Below, one piece after another: positions 47,770 through 56,936 of a stretch of 64,000 nucleotides of DNA. The DNA lies in the NCBI GenBank assembly GCA_965216585.1, contig CBDCGC010000003.1:4588001-4652000 (forward strand), written 5' to 3'. This DNA comes from CADEER01 sp965216585 (lineage in GTDB: Bacteria > Desulfobacterota > Binatia > HRBIN30 > CADEER01). Positions within the stretch are counted from its first letter, which is position 1, and the number at the start of each line of letters is the position of its first letter. The notes under the pieces are model-generated. The model was not told the origin of the DNA. It searched no databases and saw only the letters and a program-made list of their open reading frames with translations. The position numbers and the translations under genes were made by a program.

Positions 47770-48621
47770 ATGGTTGAGCTGGTCCGTCTTGGTTTCGTTC
47801 CGCTGGTTCTCTTCGGTTGCAACGGCTTGGCGATGGCGCTGGTCGCCGCCGGTTGGGGCGTTGCGGCTCTCGCGCCGTTGTTGGCACTGACCGTAGCGCT
47901 CTCTTTTCTCGCCGAGCGCATCGCGCCGTATCGCCCGGTGTGGCAGCGCGATCACGGCGATGGCCGGCGCGACGTCGCGCATGCCCTGGTCAACGAAACG
48001 CTACACCTGGTGACGCTGGCTCTCCTGCCACTCGTCGCACCCGCCGTCGCGCTCGCCGATCTCTGGCCGCGCGGGTGGCCGTTTGCCCTGCAGGTGGTTA
48101 CCGCCCTTGTTGTCCTCGATTTCGGCGTGACGCTTTGCCACTGGGCCAGTCACAAGATCGACTTGCTATGGCGGTTCCACGCCGTTCACCACAGCGTCGA
48201 GCGCATGTACGGTTTCAACGGTTTGATGAAGCACCCGGTGCACCAGAGCATCGAGTCGCTCTGTGGCACCGCGCCCTTGCTGCTCGTCGGAGTCCCGCCC
48301 GACGTTGCGCTGGCGATGATCTTTTGTGTGTCGTCGCACCTGTTGTTGCAACACTCCAACGTGGCGTATCGAATCGGACCGTTGCGTCATCTCCTGGCGT
48401 TGAACCAAACCCATCGTTTTCATCATCTGCGCCACCCGAGCGAAGGAGACGTCAACTTCGGATTGGTGACGCACCTGTGGGATCACGTCTTGCGGACGTT
48501 TCACTACGACCCTTCGCGGGCGATCGACGCGGGCGATCTCGGTATGGCGAGCGAGCCGGATTACCCGCGTTCCTACCTCGCCCAATTGTGGCGGCCCTTC
48601 TCGCCTATTGCCGCGAGTTGA
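47770..48621 (+). CDS. Fatty acid hydroxylase/sterol desaturase family membrane di-iron enzyme
   Basis: 283 aa with about four membrane spans. The His box set: HWASHK (HxxxH), FHAVHHSVERM (HxxHH) and HRFHHLRHPSEGD (HxxHH). These bind two irons for O2-dependent hydroxylation or desaturation of lipids or carotenoid-like substrates, which cannot be told apart here. GGAGG six bases before ATG 47770 supports the start. It ends 49 bases inside the convergent AraC gene. Confidence 0.88.
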   Translation: MVELVRLGFVPLVLFGCNGLAMALVAAGWGVAALAPLLALTVALSFLAERIAPYRPVWQRDHGDGRRDVAHALVNETLHLVTLALLPLVAPAVALADLWPRGWPFALQVVTALVVLDFGVTLCHWASHKIDLLWRFHAVHHSVERMYGFNGLMKHPVHQSIESLCGTAPLLLVGVPPDVALAMIFCVSSHLLLQHSNVAYRIGPLRHLLALNQTHRFHHLRHPSEGDVNFGLVTHLWDHVLRTFHYDPSRAIDAGDLGMASEPDYPRSYLAQLWRPFSPIAAS

Positions 48622-49367
48622 AGATCCTGCAGTGCGCTCGTAGGCGTGGTGCCAAACATGGCGCGAAAGGTGCGGGTCAGGTGGGCGGCGTCGGCGAAGC
48701 CAGCCGCCACGGCCGCATCGGTCAGGGCCCGGCCGCTGGCCAGCAGGGTGAGGGCGCGGCGCAGCCTCGCCCACAAGCGGTAGCGTTTGATTGATAGCCC
48801 GACGTCGCGCCGGAAGAGGGCGCGCAGGTGGCTCGGCGAGGCGGCGGCGAGGCCGGCGAGCTCGCTGAGGTCGGGCGCATCGTTGAGGCGCTCGTCGATG
48901 GCGCGCAGTGCCCGGGCAACCCGGCGATCGACGGAGCCGCCGGTCGCCGCCGCGGCAGCCGGCGCCGTCAGATCACTGATCAGGCCGCGCCCGAGTGCGG
49001 CGGGGTCGGTCCACGCCGATGCCGAGCTCAGGCGCCGGCGCAGCTTCTCCGCCGCCGGTGCCGGCAGGGTGCGGATGTGGCGCTTGCCGATGAGCGGTGC
49101 GAGGAGGCGGCCGAAATTCGATTCGGGTTCGAAATACGCCAGCGCCGTCCGGCCCGGTTTCAGGGCGTGTTCGGCGTCGGCCGCGATGAGCAGGGCGGCG
49201 CCGCGAATCGCGCTCTGTGCGGGTGTTTCGACGGTGGCGGCTCGATCGAGCCCGACCGTTAGTTGCAGGGCGTGGTGGCGGTGCGCACCGTTGTCGCCGC
49301 TGGCGCCGATGAAGAGCGCCATGCCATCACCCAGCCAAGCTCGGCCTTGCCAGGGCGCCCGCTTCAT
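48573..49367 (-). CDS. AraC-family transcriptional regulator
   Basis: 264 aa. A cupin-like N-terminal sensor region (about residues 20-110, HRHHALQLTVGL) precedes two HTH units: LSELAGLAAASPSHLRALFR and LTDAAVAAGFADAAHLTRTFRAMFG, the classic AraC/XylS double helix-turn-helix. The ligand is unknown. The gene is divergent from the thiolase operon across 117 bases with a perfect palindrome, and convergent (49-base overlap) with the hydroxylase. Confidence 0.9.
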   Translation of the reverse strand: MKRAPWQGRAWLGDGMALFIGASGDNGAHRHHALQLTVGLDRAATVETPAQSAIRGAALLIAADAEHALKPGRTALAYFEPESNFGRLLAPLIGKRHIRTLPAPAAEKLRRRLSSASAWTDPAALGRGLISDLTAPAAAAATGGSVDRRVARALRAIDERLNDAPDLSELAGLAAASPSHLRALFRRDVGLSIKRYRLWARLRRALTLLASGRALTDAAVAAGFADAAHLTRTFRAMFGTTPTSALQDLQLAAIGEKGRHNWAR

Positions 49368-49428
49368 TGCGGTAGAATTGCAGAATCGAGACCGCCGGTC
49401 ACGGGGCCAGGGTAGTGGCGGGTGGACT

Positions 49429-49462
49429 CATACAGTCAAAGATTGTATGGAGGCATACAATC
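49429..49462. promoter_or_regulatory. Perfect inverted-repeat operator upstream of thiolase operon
   Basis: GATTGTATG (49441-49449), GAGG, CATACAATC (49454-49462) is a perfect 9-bp inverted repeat. A further half-site CATACAG at 49429-49435 makes alternating CATACA/TTGTATG elements. It lies 22 bases before the thiolase start and in the gap to the AraC gene. The symmetric short-spacer form fits a MarR or TetR dimer site better than AraC. The marR gene inside the operon is the likeliest ligand-responsive repressor; this is inference. Confidence 0.7.
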
Positions 49463-49484
49463 GAGGTGAATCAAGGGAGTCGTC

Positions 49485-50660
49485 ATGCGTGAAGTCGTCA
49501 TCGTGGAAGCGGTCCGCTCGCCGTTGGGCAAGCGCAATGGGGGATTGTCGTCGATGCACGCCATCGACCTGTTGGGGACGGTGCAGAGGTCGCTCTTCGA
49601 GCGCAGTGGTGTCGATCCGTCGATCGTCGGCCAGGTGGTTGGCGGCTGTGTCGGTCAGGTCGGCATGCAGACGATGAACGTGACACGCAACGCCTGGTTG
49701 ACCGCCGACCTGCCTCTCGAGGTTGCGGCGACGACGGTCGACTCGCAGTGCGGTTCGTCGCAGCAGGCGACCAGCCTGGCGTACTCGCTGGTCGCCGCCG
49801 GTGTCGTCGACGTCGCCGTCGGCTGCGGTGTCGAGGTGATGAGCCGGGTGCCGATGGGGGCGACGGCGCCGAAGGATCCCGACGTCGGCCGCCCGATCAA
49901 CAAAGGCTACTGGAAATCGTACGAATTCACTTCGCAATTCGATGGCGCCGAGCGCATCGCCAAGAAGTGGGGGATCAGCCGCGAGGACACGGATGGCTTT
50001 GGCAAGTTGTCGCAAGACCGAGCCGCGGCGGCTTGGCAGGATGGCCGCTTCGATTCGCAGGTCGTTGCGATCGACGCGCCGGATTGGACGGAAGACGGCA
50101 AGCTCGGCGAGACCACGCACCGCGTCGAGCGCGACGAAGGGTTGCGCGCTACCAGCCTGGAGGCGCTGAGCGGATTGCGAACGAACATGCCCGAGGGTGT
50201 GCACACCGCGGCGACTTCTTCGCAGATCAGCGATGGCGCCGGGGCGTTGCTGTTGATGACGCGCGACAAGGCGAAGGAGCTTGGCGCGAAGCTGTTGGCG
50301 ACCATCGTCGACGTCTGTTTGGTCGGCGCCGATCCGGTGCTGATGCTGACCGGGCCGATTCCGGCGACGCGCAAGCTGCTGGCGGAAAACAAAATGGACA
50401 TGGGCGACATCGATGTCGTCGAGATCAACGAAGCGTTCGCCTCGGTGGTGTTGGCCTGGGAGAAGGAGCTGCGTCCCGACATGGACAAGGTCAACCCGAA
50501 CGGAGGCGCCATTGCCATCGGCCATCCGCTGGGTGGTACCGGCGCCGTTCTGCTCACCAAGGCGGTTCACGAGCTCGAGCGCGCCGATGCCGAGCATGCG
50601 CTGGTGACGATGTGTTGTGGCGGCGGTCTCGGTACGGGAACCCTCTTGCGCCGCGGCTAG
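49485..50660 (+). CDS. Acetyl-CoA acyltransferase (thiolase)
   Basis: 391 aa. The catalytic Cys89 is in VDSQCGSSQQA, H347 in AIGHPLGGTGA and C377/C378 in CCGGGLGTG. It cleaves 3-ketoacyl-CoA in beta-oxidation or condenses acetyl units. It is first in a cluster with MarR, acyl-CoA dehydrogenase, VTT protein and two SDRs, gaps of 3-38 bases, so a fatty-acid or terpenoid-like CoA-ester degradation route is inferred. The acyl-binding loop (RVPMGATAPKDPDVG) resembles the FadA-type acetyl-CoA C-acetyltransferases. Confidence 0.93.
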   Translation: MREVVIVEAVRSPLGKRNGGLSSMHAIDLLGTVQRSLFERSGVDPSIVGQVVGGCVGQVGMQTMNVTRNAWLTADLPLEVAATTVDSQCGSSQQATSLAYSLVAAGVVDVAVGCGVEVMSRVPMGATAPKDPDVGRPINKGYWKSYEFTSQFDGAERIAKKWGISREDTDGFGKLSQDRAAAAWQDGRFDSQVVAIDAPDWTEDGKLGETTHRVERDEGLRATSLEALSGLRTNMPEGVHTAATSSQISDGAGALLLMTRDKAKELGAKLLATIVDVCLVGADPVLMLTGPIPATRKLLAENKMDMGDIDVVEINEAFASVVLAWEKELRPDMDKVNPNGGAIAIGHPLGGTGAVLLTKAVHELERADAEHALVTMCCGGGLGTGTLLRRG

Positions 50661-50663
50661 ACG

Positions 50664-51155
50664 TTGACGCCCTTACCCGTTCAACACGAGCTCGATGCAC
50701 CGCCCTGGCAGCGCGTCGAAGCGACGATCATGCGTACGGCACAGGCGATTCGCCGTGCCTACGAAAGTCGACTGGCGTCCCTGGACCTCAACCTGTCGCA
50801 GGCCAGCGTGCTGGGTTTCCTCGTCGATTCAGGTCCTCTGACCCAGACTCACCTGGCGGCGAGCCTCGGCTTGGGGCGCGCTGCGACCGGTGCGATCATC
50901 GACGTCCTCGAAAAGCGCGGCCTGCTCGAGCGCCGTCCCGACCCGAAGGACCGGCGGGTTTGGCTGGTCGTCGTTACCGATGCCGGCGTCGAGCTTTCAC
51001 GACCGGTGTTGCGAATCGACCGCAGCTTGCGCGGCGACCTGCGCACCGGCATCTCGCGTCGCGAACGACAAGTGCTGGCCGGGTTGCTGGTTCGTTTACA
51101 GGACAATCTGGCGGTGATTCTCACCGGCGATGACAACCGCGAATTGGGGAGTTGA
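50664..51155 (+). CDS. MarR-family transcriptional regulator
   Basis: 163 aa from TTG 50664, three bases after the thiolase stop; ATG at 50730 would be shorter but would truncate the first helix. LNLSQASVLGFLVDSGPLTQTHLAASLGLGRAATGAIIDVLEKRGLLERR in part is the winged HTH, with DPKDRRVWLVVVTDAG the wing. It probably autoregulates the operon through the upstream palindrome. The inducer is presumably an acyl-CoA or the substrate. Confidence 0.88.
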   Translation: MTPLPVQHELDAPPWQRVEATIMRTAQAIRRAYESRLASLDLNLSQASVLGFLVDSGPLTQTHLAASLGLGRAATGAIIDVLEKRGLLERRPDPKDRRVWLVVVTDAGVELSRPVLRIDRSLRGDLRTGISRRERQVLAGLLVRLQDNLAVILTGDDNRELGS

Positions 51156-51158
51156 GAG

Positions 51159-52400
51159 ATGATCGAATGGAGTGAATCGCACCTGATGATCCGCGACGCC
51201 GTGCGCCGTTTCGTCGACGACGAGATCGTGCCCAATCTCGAGGCGCTCGAGCACGGCGACATGCCGCCCTACGACATCCTGCGCAAGATGTACAAGACCT
51301 TCGGCATGGACGCGATGGCAAAAGCGCGCTTCGCCAAGATGGTCGAGGCGGAGAAGTCGGGCGCGCCTTCGCGCTCCAAGCAGGACGGTGGCGACAGCTC
51401 GGCGCGGGCCGACCAGGCGGCGGCGATGTTGATTCCGATCATCGAGCTCTGTCGCTATTGCCCCGGCATGGTGACGGCGATGGGGGTATCGGTCGGACTG
51501 GCGGCCGGCACCATTCAGTCGAAGGGGACGCGCGAGCAGAAGGAGCGTTGGCTTCTCGACCTGTTGACCCTCGACAAAGTCGGTGCCTGGGCGATTACCG
51601 AGCCCGACTCGGGCTCGGACGCCTTTGGTGGGATGCGCTCGACGGCGCGCCGCGACGGCGATGATTTCGTGCTGAACGGCTCGAAGACGTTCATCACCAA
51701 CGGCCCGCACGCCGACACCATCGTCTTCATCTGCAAGCTCGACGAAGATGGAGTCGATCAGCGCGAGCGGCGCATCCTTCACTTCGTCCTCGATCGCGGT
51801 ATGGCGGGGCTCGAGCAAACGCCGGCGCTGCGCAAGATGGGCCTGCACTCGTCGCCGACCGGCGAGCTCTTTCTCAGCGACGTTCGCTGTGGTGTCGACC
51901 GCCTGCTCGGTGGCGCCCCGGTGTTGAGTAGCAACGGCGGCGGCCGCTCGGAGGCCAAGGCGACTTTCCAGACCGAGCGCTCGGGCGTCGCCGCCATGGC
52001 CCTGGGTATGGTCGAACAGTGCCTTGCCCTGTCGGTGAAGTACGCCAGGGAGCGGGTCCAGTTCGGCAAGTCGATCGGCGAGTATCAACTCATCCAGGAC
52101 AAGCTGGCGCGTATGGAAGTGGCGCGCATGAACCTGCAGAATCTGGTCTTCCGCACCATCGAGCTGTCTTCGCAAGGCAAGAGCATGACCTTTGCCGAAG
52201 CGTCGGCGATGAAGCTCTACGCCGCGCGCGCCGCCGTCGAGGTGGCGATGGAGGCGGTGCAGATTTACGGCGGCAATGGCTACATGTCGGAGTACCAGGT
52301 CGAGCAACTGGCGCGCGATGCCAAGGTGCTGCAAATCTACGCCGGCACCGATGAGATGCAGATTCGCGCCATCGCCCGCGATCTGCTGGCGGCGGATTGA
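51159..52400 (+). CDS. Acyl-CoA dehydrogenase
   Basis: 413 aa. AITEPDSGSDAFGG and VLNGSKTFITNGP are FAD/substrate segments. IYGGNGYMSEYQVEQLARDAK and LQIYAGTDEMQIR hold the C-terminal catalytic/FAD region. An insertion near residues 65-90 (SGAPSRSKQDGGDSSAR) is charged and not common in the family. GGGGAG upstream supports ATG 51159. It works with the adjacent thiolase; chain length is unknown. Confidence 0.92.
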   Translation: MIEWSESHLMIRDAVRRFVDDEIVPNLEALEHGDMPPYDILRKMYKTFGMDAMAKARFAKMVEAEKSGAPSRSKQDGGDSSARADQAAAMLIPIIELCRYCPGMVTAMGVSVGLAAGTIQSKGTREQKERWLLDLLTLDKVGAWAITEPDSGSDAFGGMRSTARRDGDDFVLNGSKTFITNGPHADTIVFICKLDEDGVDQRERRILHFVLDRGMAGLEQTPALRKMGLHSSPTGELFLSDVRCGVDRLLGGAPVLSSNGGGRSEAKATFQTERSGVAAMALGMVEQCLALSVKYARERVQFGKSIGEYQLIQDKLARMEVARMNLQNLVFRTIELSSQGKSMTFAEASAMKLYAARAAVEVAMEAVQIYGGNGYMSEYQVEQLARDAKVLQIYAGTDEMQIRAIARDLLAAD

Positions 52401-52438
52401 AGAGCAGGGGCGCCGCCGGGCTGTGAGTCGCAGCCGGC

Positions 52439-53152
52439 GTGATTCCTCATTTGTCGATGATGTCTCCTTCCGAGCGGGAACCGCTACAGGTCACGGCGCC
52501 GCCGCTGAGTGCCGGGCGGTTGCGCCTGGCTGCCATGGCGGCAGTTGCGGCGATCGCGCTGCTGCTCTGGTGGACGGGTCATCTGGGCTCTCTGGTCGAC
52601 CCCGAGCGCATCCGCCGTACCGTCGAACGCGCCGGTCCGGCCGGTCCACTGGTCTTCATCCTTCTGCTCGTTCCTCTCAACCTCGTCTTTCTCGCCGGCA
52701 TTCCCATCTGGATGTCGTCTTCTCTATTTCCTCTCGAGTGGGCCGTCGTCTACTCGATCGCCGGCGCGGTGGTCGGCAGTAGCGGTACGCACCTGATGGC
52801 GCGCTGGCTTGGCCGGGAATGGGCAACGTCGCGGGCTCCCGCCAAGCTGCGGCGCTTTTCCGAACGCGTCGTGCGCAATCCGATCCTGGCGATTGCGACG
52901 ATGCGGATATTGCTGTGGCTCAACCCGGGGGTCGACTTGTTTCTCGCGGTGTCGGGTGTGCGTTGGCACGACTACTTGTTGGGTACGTCGCTGGGCATGG
53001 TGTTGCCGACCGCCTTGCGCGTGTTCATCGGACAGCAAAGCATGCAGGCAGCCAGTGGCGCGCCGCCGTGGATCTTGGCTTTGGCGGTGATGGCAGTGGT
53101 GTTGTTCGTCACATGGCGAAGCTTGTCCGACGACGAAGAGGAGGAGACATGA
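52439..53152 (+). CDS. VTT-domain (TVP38/TMEM64/DedA-like) membrane protein
   Basis: 237 aa with about six membrane segments. A G-x-x-x-G-type re-entrant region lies around IAGAVVGSSGTHLMARWLGR, and the next loop has SERVVRNPILAIATMRILLWLNPGVD. VTT/DedA proteins are lipid scramblases or transporters. Its place in a CoA-ester catabolic operon could mean substrate uptake or lipid handling. Its TGA overlaps the next gene's ATG (ATGA). Confidence 0.78.
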   Translation: MIPHLSMMSPSEREPLQVTAPPLSAGRLRLAAMAAVAAIALLLWWTGHLGSLVDPERIRRTVERAGPAGPLVFILLLVPLNLVFLAGIPIWMSSSLFPLEWAVVYSIAGAVVGSSGTHLMARWLGREWATSRAPAKLRRFSERVVRNPILAIATMRILLWLNPGVDLFLAVSGVRWHDYLLGTSLGMVLPTALRVFIGQQSMQAASGAPPWILALAVMAVVLFVTWRSLSDDEEEET

Positions 53153-53949
53153 AGCTCGACGAGCTTTTCTCAATCGAAGGGAAGACGGCGGTCGTCACCG
53201 GCGGCTCGCGCGGCATTGGCGAGATGATCGCTGCAGGGTTTCTCGCCAATGGTGCCAAGGTCTACATCAGCTCGCGCAAGGCGGAGGTCTGTGACGCCAC
53301 GGCGGCGCGTTTGGCCGGCGAGTACGGCGATCAGTGTGTTTCCCTGCCGGCCAATCTGGCCGACCTGGCGGGCATCGATGCCTTGGCGAACGCGATCAAG
53401 GAACGCGAACAGCGCCTCGACATTCTCGTCAACAACGCCGGTGTGTCGTGGGGGGCGCCGCTCGAGGACTTTCCCGAGGTCGGCTGGGACAAGGTGATGG
53501 ACACCAACGTCAAAGGTGTCTTCTTTCTCATTCAGCGCTTGTTGCCGTTGCTCGAGGCGGCGGCGACGAGCGACGATCCGGCGCGGATCATCAATATCGG
53601 TTCGGTCGACGGTATCCAGACGCCGGTCTTCGAAAACTTCTCCTACGGTCCGTCGAAGGCGGCAGTGCACCACCTGACGCGGGTCATGGCGGCACATCTG
53701 GTCAAACGTAGAATCATCGTCAACGCCATCGCCCCAGGGCCGTTTCCGACCTGGATGCTGAGCACGGGGGTCGGCACCGGCGGCGACGTCGAAGGCACCG
53801 ATTGGCAGGCGGTGGGGCGCAGCAATCCACGCGGCCGTGTCGGGACGCCGCAGGATATCGCCGGTCTGGCGATCTTCTTGAGCTCGCGCGCCAGTGCTTT
53901 CACGGTGGGCGAGGTGATCACTTGCGACGGCGGCTCCGTCGTCAGTTGA
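53149..53949 (+). CDS. Short-chain dehydrogenase/reductase
   Basis: 266 aa, NAD(P)-dependent. The cofactor loop TGGSRGIGE, catalytic Ser in NIGSVDG and YGPSK (Tyr, Lys) are present. NNAG motif: VNNAGVSWGAPL. ATG 53149 overlaps the VTT gene stop (ATGA). It may be a 3-hydroxyacyl-CoA or alcohol dehydrogenase in the operon; the substrate is unknown. Confidence 0.92.
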   Translation: MKLDELFSIEGKTAVVTGGSRGIGEMIAAGFLANGAKVYISSRKAEVCDATAARLAGEYGDQCVSLPANLADLAGIDALANAIKEREQRLDILVNNAGVSWGAPLEDFPEVGWDKVMDTNVKGVFFLIQRLLPLLEAAATSDDPARIINIGSVDGIQTPVFENFSYGPSKAAVHHLTRVMAAHLVKRRIIVNAIAPGPFPTWMLSTGVGTGGDVEGTDWQAVGRSNPRGRVGTPQDIAGLAIFLSSRASAFTVGEVITCDGGSVVS

Positions 53950-53956
53950 GGATGCG

Positions 53957-54922
53957 ATGAAGACATTCAAAGACAAGATCGCGGTCGTTACCGGTGGTGG
54001 AACGGGAATGGGGCGCGAAATCGCTCGCAAGCTCGCCGCCGACGGTTGCCACGTATCGATGTGCGACGTCTCGGCCGACGAGATGGAGAAGACCCGCGCC
54101 CTCTGCCTCGAGAACGCGCCGCCGGCGACTCGCGTCACGACGTTCGTCGCTGATGTTTCGGTCGAGGAACAGGTGCTGGCCTTTCGCGATGCGGTCGTGC
54201 GGGATCAGGACAGCGAGCATGTTCACTTGTTGTTCAACAACGCCGGAATCGGTGGCGGCGGTAGTTTCGTCACCGACCGTCGCGAGGAATGGGAAAAGGT
54301 CTTCGCCGTGTGCTGGTACGGCGTGTATTTCTGCACGCGCGCCTTCCTGCCTCTGCTCATCACCGCCGAGGAGGCGCACCTGGTCAACACCAGCAGCGTC
54401 AACGGTTTCTGGGCCTCCCTCGGTCCGCAAACACCGCACACCGCGTACTCCGCTGCGAAGTTCGCCGTCAAGGGTTTCTCCGAGGCGCTGATTACCGATC
54501 TGCGGATCAGCGCTCCGCACGTCAAGGTGTCGGTGGTGATGCCCGGCTACATCGGAACGTCGATCGTCATCAACTCTGGCAAGGTTCTCGGTATGGAGCC
54601 GGAGAGCTTGAGCGAAGAAGATTTGCAACGAGTGCGCGTGCGCATGGAGCGGATGGGAGTGGACCCGTCGGATATGAGCGCGGATCAGTTGCGTCAGGCG
54701 GTGGCGATGCAGGGGCAGTTGTTTCGCGACAGTGCGCCGACCAGCGCGGCGCAAGCGGCGGACGTCATACTCGAAGGCGTCCGCGCCGAGCGCTGGCGTA
54801 TCCTGATCGGCGACGACGCCGTCGGCATGGACGAATTGGTGCGTGAAAAACCGGAAGAGGCATACGAGTCCGAGTTCTTTGCCGAGCTGATGGGGCGGGT
54901 CGGTTGGGGATTTGGCCGCTGA
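53957..54922 (+). CDS. Short-chain dehydrogenase/reductase
   Basis: 321 aa, longer than its neighbour. TGGGTGMGREIA binds cofactor, NTSSVNG has the Ser, and TAYSAAKFAVKGF the Tyr/Lys. FNNAGIGGGGSFV is the NNAG stretch. The C-terminal ~85 residues (from VLGMEPESLSEEDL) extend beyond the classic SDR and may form a substrate lid. It starts seven bases after the previous SDR stop. Confidence 0.9.
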   Translation: MKTFKDKIAVVTGGGTGMGREIARKLAADGCHVSMCDVSADEMEKTRALCLENAPPATRVTTFVADVSVEEQVLAFRDAVVRDQDSEHVHLLFNNAGIGGGGSFVTDRREEWEKVFAVCWYGVYFCTRAFLPLLITAEEAHLVNTSSVNGFWASLGPQTPHTAYSAAKFAVKGFSEALITDLRISAPHVKVSVVMPGYIGTSIVINSGKVLGMEPESLSEEDLQRVRVRMERMGVDPSDMSADQLRQAVAMQGQLFRDSAPTSAAQAADVILEGVRAERWRILIGDDAVGMDELVREKPEEAYESEFFAELMGRVGWGFGR

Positions 54923-54981
54923 ACCCGCCTGCCGGCCAGCGCCGGTCGACCGGCGCTGAATCTGCGTGATAGGAGGCGCCA

Positions 54982-56781
54982 ATGAGAAACCTACGGGGAT
55001 GCACGTTGGTCGGAGCAGCGCTCGCACTCGCTGTGCTGGGCTGTTCTTCGGATGATTCGGGCGGCGCCTCGCGCCTGCTCTGTAGCGAAGAAGCGCCGCG
55101 GGCGTTGCGTACTTGCCTCGACGAATGGAGTGCGGCGACGGCGGATTGCTACCGGGACGGCAACGCCCCCTGTGCGGCGGGCGACGCCGGTCTCGAGGCA
55201 GCGCTGGCGGCACTCGAGAGCGATGTCGCCGCGAGTTGTGGCGACGGCGAGCTCTTTGGTCTGAGCAGCAGCGCCGTCGTCGGGCGCCTGCGCAATGCCT
55301 GTTCCTCGCAAGCGGCGTCGCTCGCCTGGCGTACCTACGGCGGCCCGCAGGGTGCAGTGTGGCCGGTGGCGGATGCCGCCGAGCGGGATTGCCTGGCGAC
55401 AGCGCACGCGGCTGCTTCGTCCATGATGGGCGACGCGTTGGCGGCCATCGACGCGTGTCTGAGCGGTGGCAGCGGTTGTGCCGGTGTCGAGGATGCGCGG
55501 CAGGCCATGGCCGAGTCGGCGCTCGGCGAAGTCGAGGCGGCCTGCGACGAGCTCGAGACCCTCATCGCCGTCGATGCGGCGACCTACGTAGAGCGGGCCG
55601 AGCATCAGGTCGACTGCCTGGTTGCGACGGTGCACGCCGATCGCGGATCGATGGCGCTGTCGTGCGGCCCGTCCAACGCGGACTTCGATCCGCCGCGCGG
55701 CGAGTTCATGCAAGTCGTCGTCGACGGCGACAAGTGGGGGACGATGTGTGGTGACGGTAGCGACTACGCCTTCCAGATTCGCCTGGCGCCGCCGGGCGAA
55801 CGGCTGGATCGTATCCTCATCGGCCTGCAGGGTGGCGGAGTCTGTCTGTTCGAAGACGACTGCAGGGCGCGGCTGGCGAGCGCCCCGGGGTTGTTCAACG
55901 CCATGGACGATGAGCCGATCGGTTCGGGGATCGCCTCGGACAACCCGAACGAGAACCCGTTTGCCAACTGGACCAAGATCTACCTGCCGTACTGCAACCA
56001 AGACGTCTTCACCGGCGGCGGCGTGTTCGAACCCCTGGGCGATCTGGATCTGCCGCGCTTTGGCGGCGTCAATCTGCGGGCAGCAATTCAGATGTCGCGA
56101 GACGTGATCTGGAAGTTGATGGATGAAGAAGGGGGCGACGGGTTTCGACCCGATGAGATCATCGCGCTCTTCGGCGGCTGGTCGGCCGGTGGGTACGGCA
56201 CGATCTACAACTACCACTGGCTGCTGGACGATCTGCAATGGCCGCGCACGGCGGCATTTCCCGACGCCGGCGGCGCTCTCGACAACGGCTCGATCGTCGG
56301 CGTCAGTGGCCTCGGTGACATCAAGATCCCGGCTTGGGGGACGCTGCACAACCTGCCGCCCTATTGCTTCGCCGGCTCGTGTGCGGTCGGGCCGACTCTC
56401 TACGAGACGATCTCGCCGCGCTTGAAGCAGGTGCCCGAGCAGCAAATGTTGATCCTCAGCAATCCCAAGGACAATACCCAACAGGGCGACGCCTTCTTCG
56501 ACGACGAAGCGTTCTGGATCAACACCATGCGGCAGTCCTACTGCGACACCAGAGACCTCAACGGCATCCACTACTACTACACCAGCGTCTCCGACGAGAG
56601 TGTTCACGTCGTATCCCTGCGTCCCGAGCTGTGGGCCGGCGAAGTCGACGGCGAAACCATGCGCGATTGGTTCGTGCGCGCAGTCACCGAACCCGACACC
56701 TTGATGAGCCGTGTCGAGGAGGCGGACTTCGTCGATGCGATTCCCGGTGTCGAGCCCTATCCCTGTGAGGTTGCGCCTTAG
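54982..56781 (+). CDS. Pectinacetylesterase/notum-like secreted lipoprotein with novel N-terminal domain
   Basis: 599 aa. Signal LVGAALALAVLGC is a lipobox. The first ~210 residues form a Cys-rich, Ala-rich helical region I cannot name. The C-terminal catalytic domain shows LQGGGVCLFEDDC, NWTKIYLPYCNQDVFTGG and FGGWSAGGYGTIYNYHWLL, which holds the nucleophile Ser in G-x-S-A-G-G. A late His is in SDESVHVVSL. These are hallmarks of the pectin acetylesterase/notum alpha/beta hydrolases, which remove acetyl or acyl esters from carbohydrates or proteins. An outer-membrane or surface location is likely. It follows the SDR by 59 bases. Confidence 0.82.
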   Translation: MRNLRGCTLVGAALALAVLGCSSDDSGGASRLLCSEEAPRALRTCLDEWSAATADCYRDGNAPCAAGDAGLEAALAALESDVAASCGDGELFGLSSSAVVGRLRNACSSQAASLAWRTYGGPQGAVWPVADAAERDCLATAHAAASSMMGDALAAIDACLSGGSGCAGVEDARQAMAESALGEVEAACDELETLIAVDAATYVERAEHQVDCLVATVHADRGSMALSCGPSNADFDPPRGEFMQVVVDGDKWGTMCGDGSDYAFQIRLAPPGERLDRILIGLQGGGVCLFEDDCRARLASAPGLFNAMDDEPIGSGIASDNPNENPFANWTKIYLPYCNQDVFTGGGVFEPLGDLDLPRFGGVNLRAAIQMSRDVIWKLMDEEGGDGFRPDEIIALFGGWSAGGYGTIYNYHWLLDDLQWPRTAAFPDAGGALDNGSIVGVSGLGDIKIPAWGTLHNLPPYCFAGSCAVGPTLYETISPRLKQVPEQQMLILSNPKDNTQQGDAFFDDEAFWINTMRQSYCDTRDLNGIHYYYTSVSDESVHVVSLRPELWAGEVDGETMRDWFVRAVTEPDTLMSRVEEADFVDAIPGVEPYPCEVAP

Positions 56782-56936
56782 CAGTTGAGGTTGTTGAGAG
56801 TCGTCGCGTTTCCGATTTTCGGGAATGTCGCCATCGCTGCCGTACTTTCCGGAGAGGTTCCGATTCGTTAGAGTTTGTTGCACGGGAGTCGTGCGATCGA
56901 AACGGCTCGGCCGGGTATTAGGCACTCGAGGTGGGG

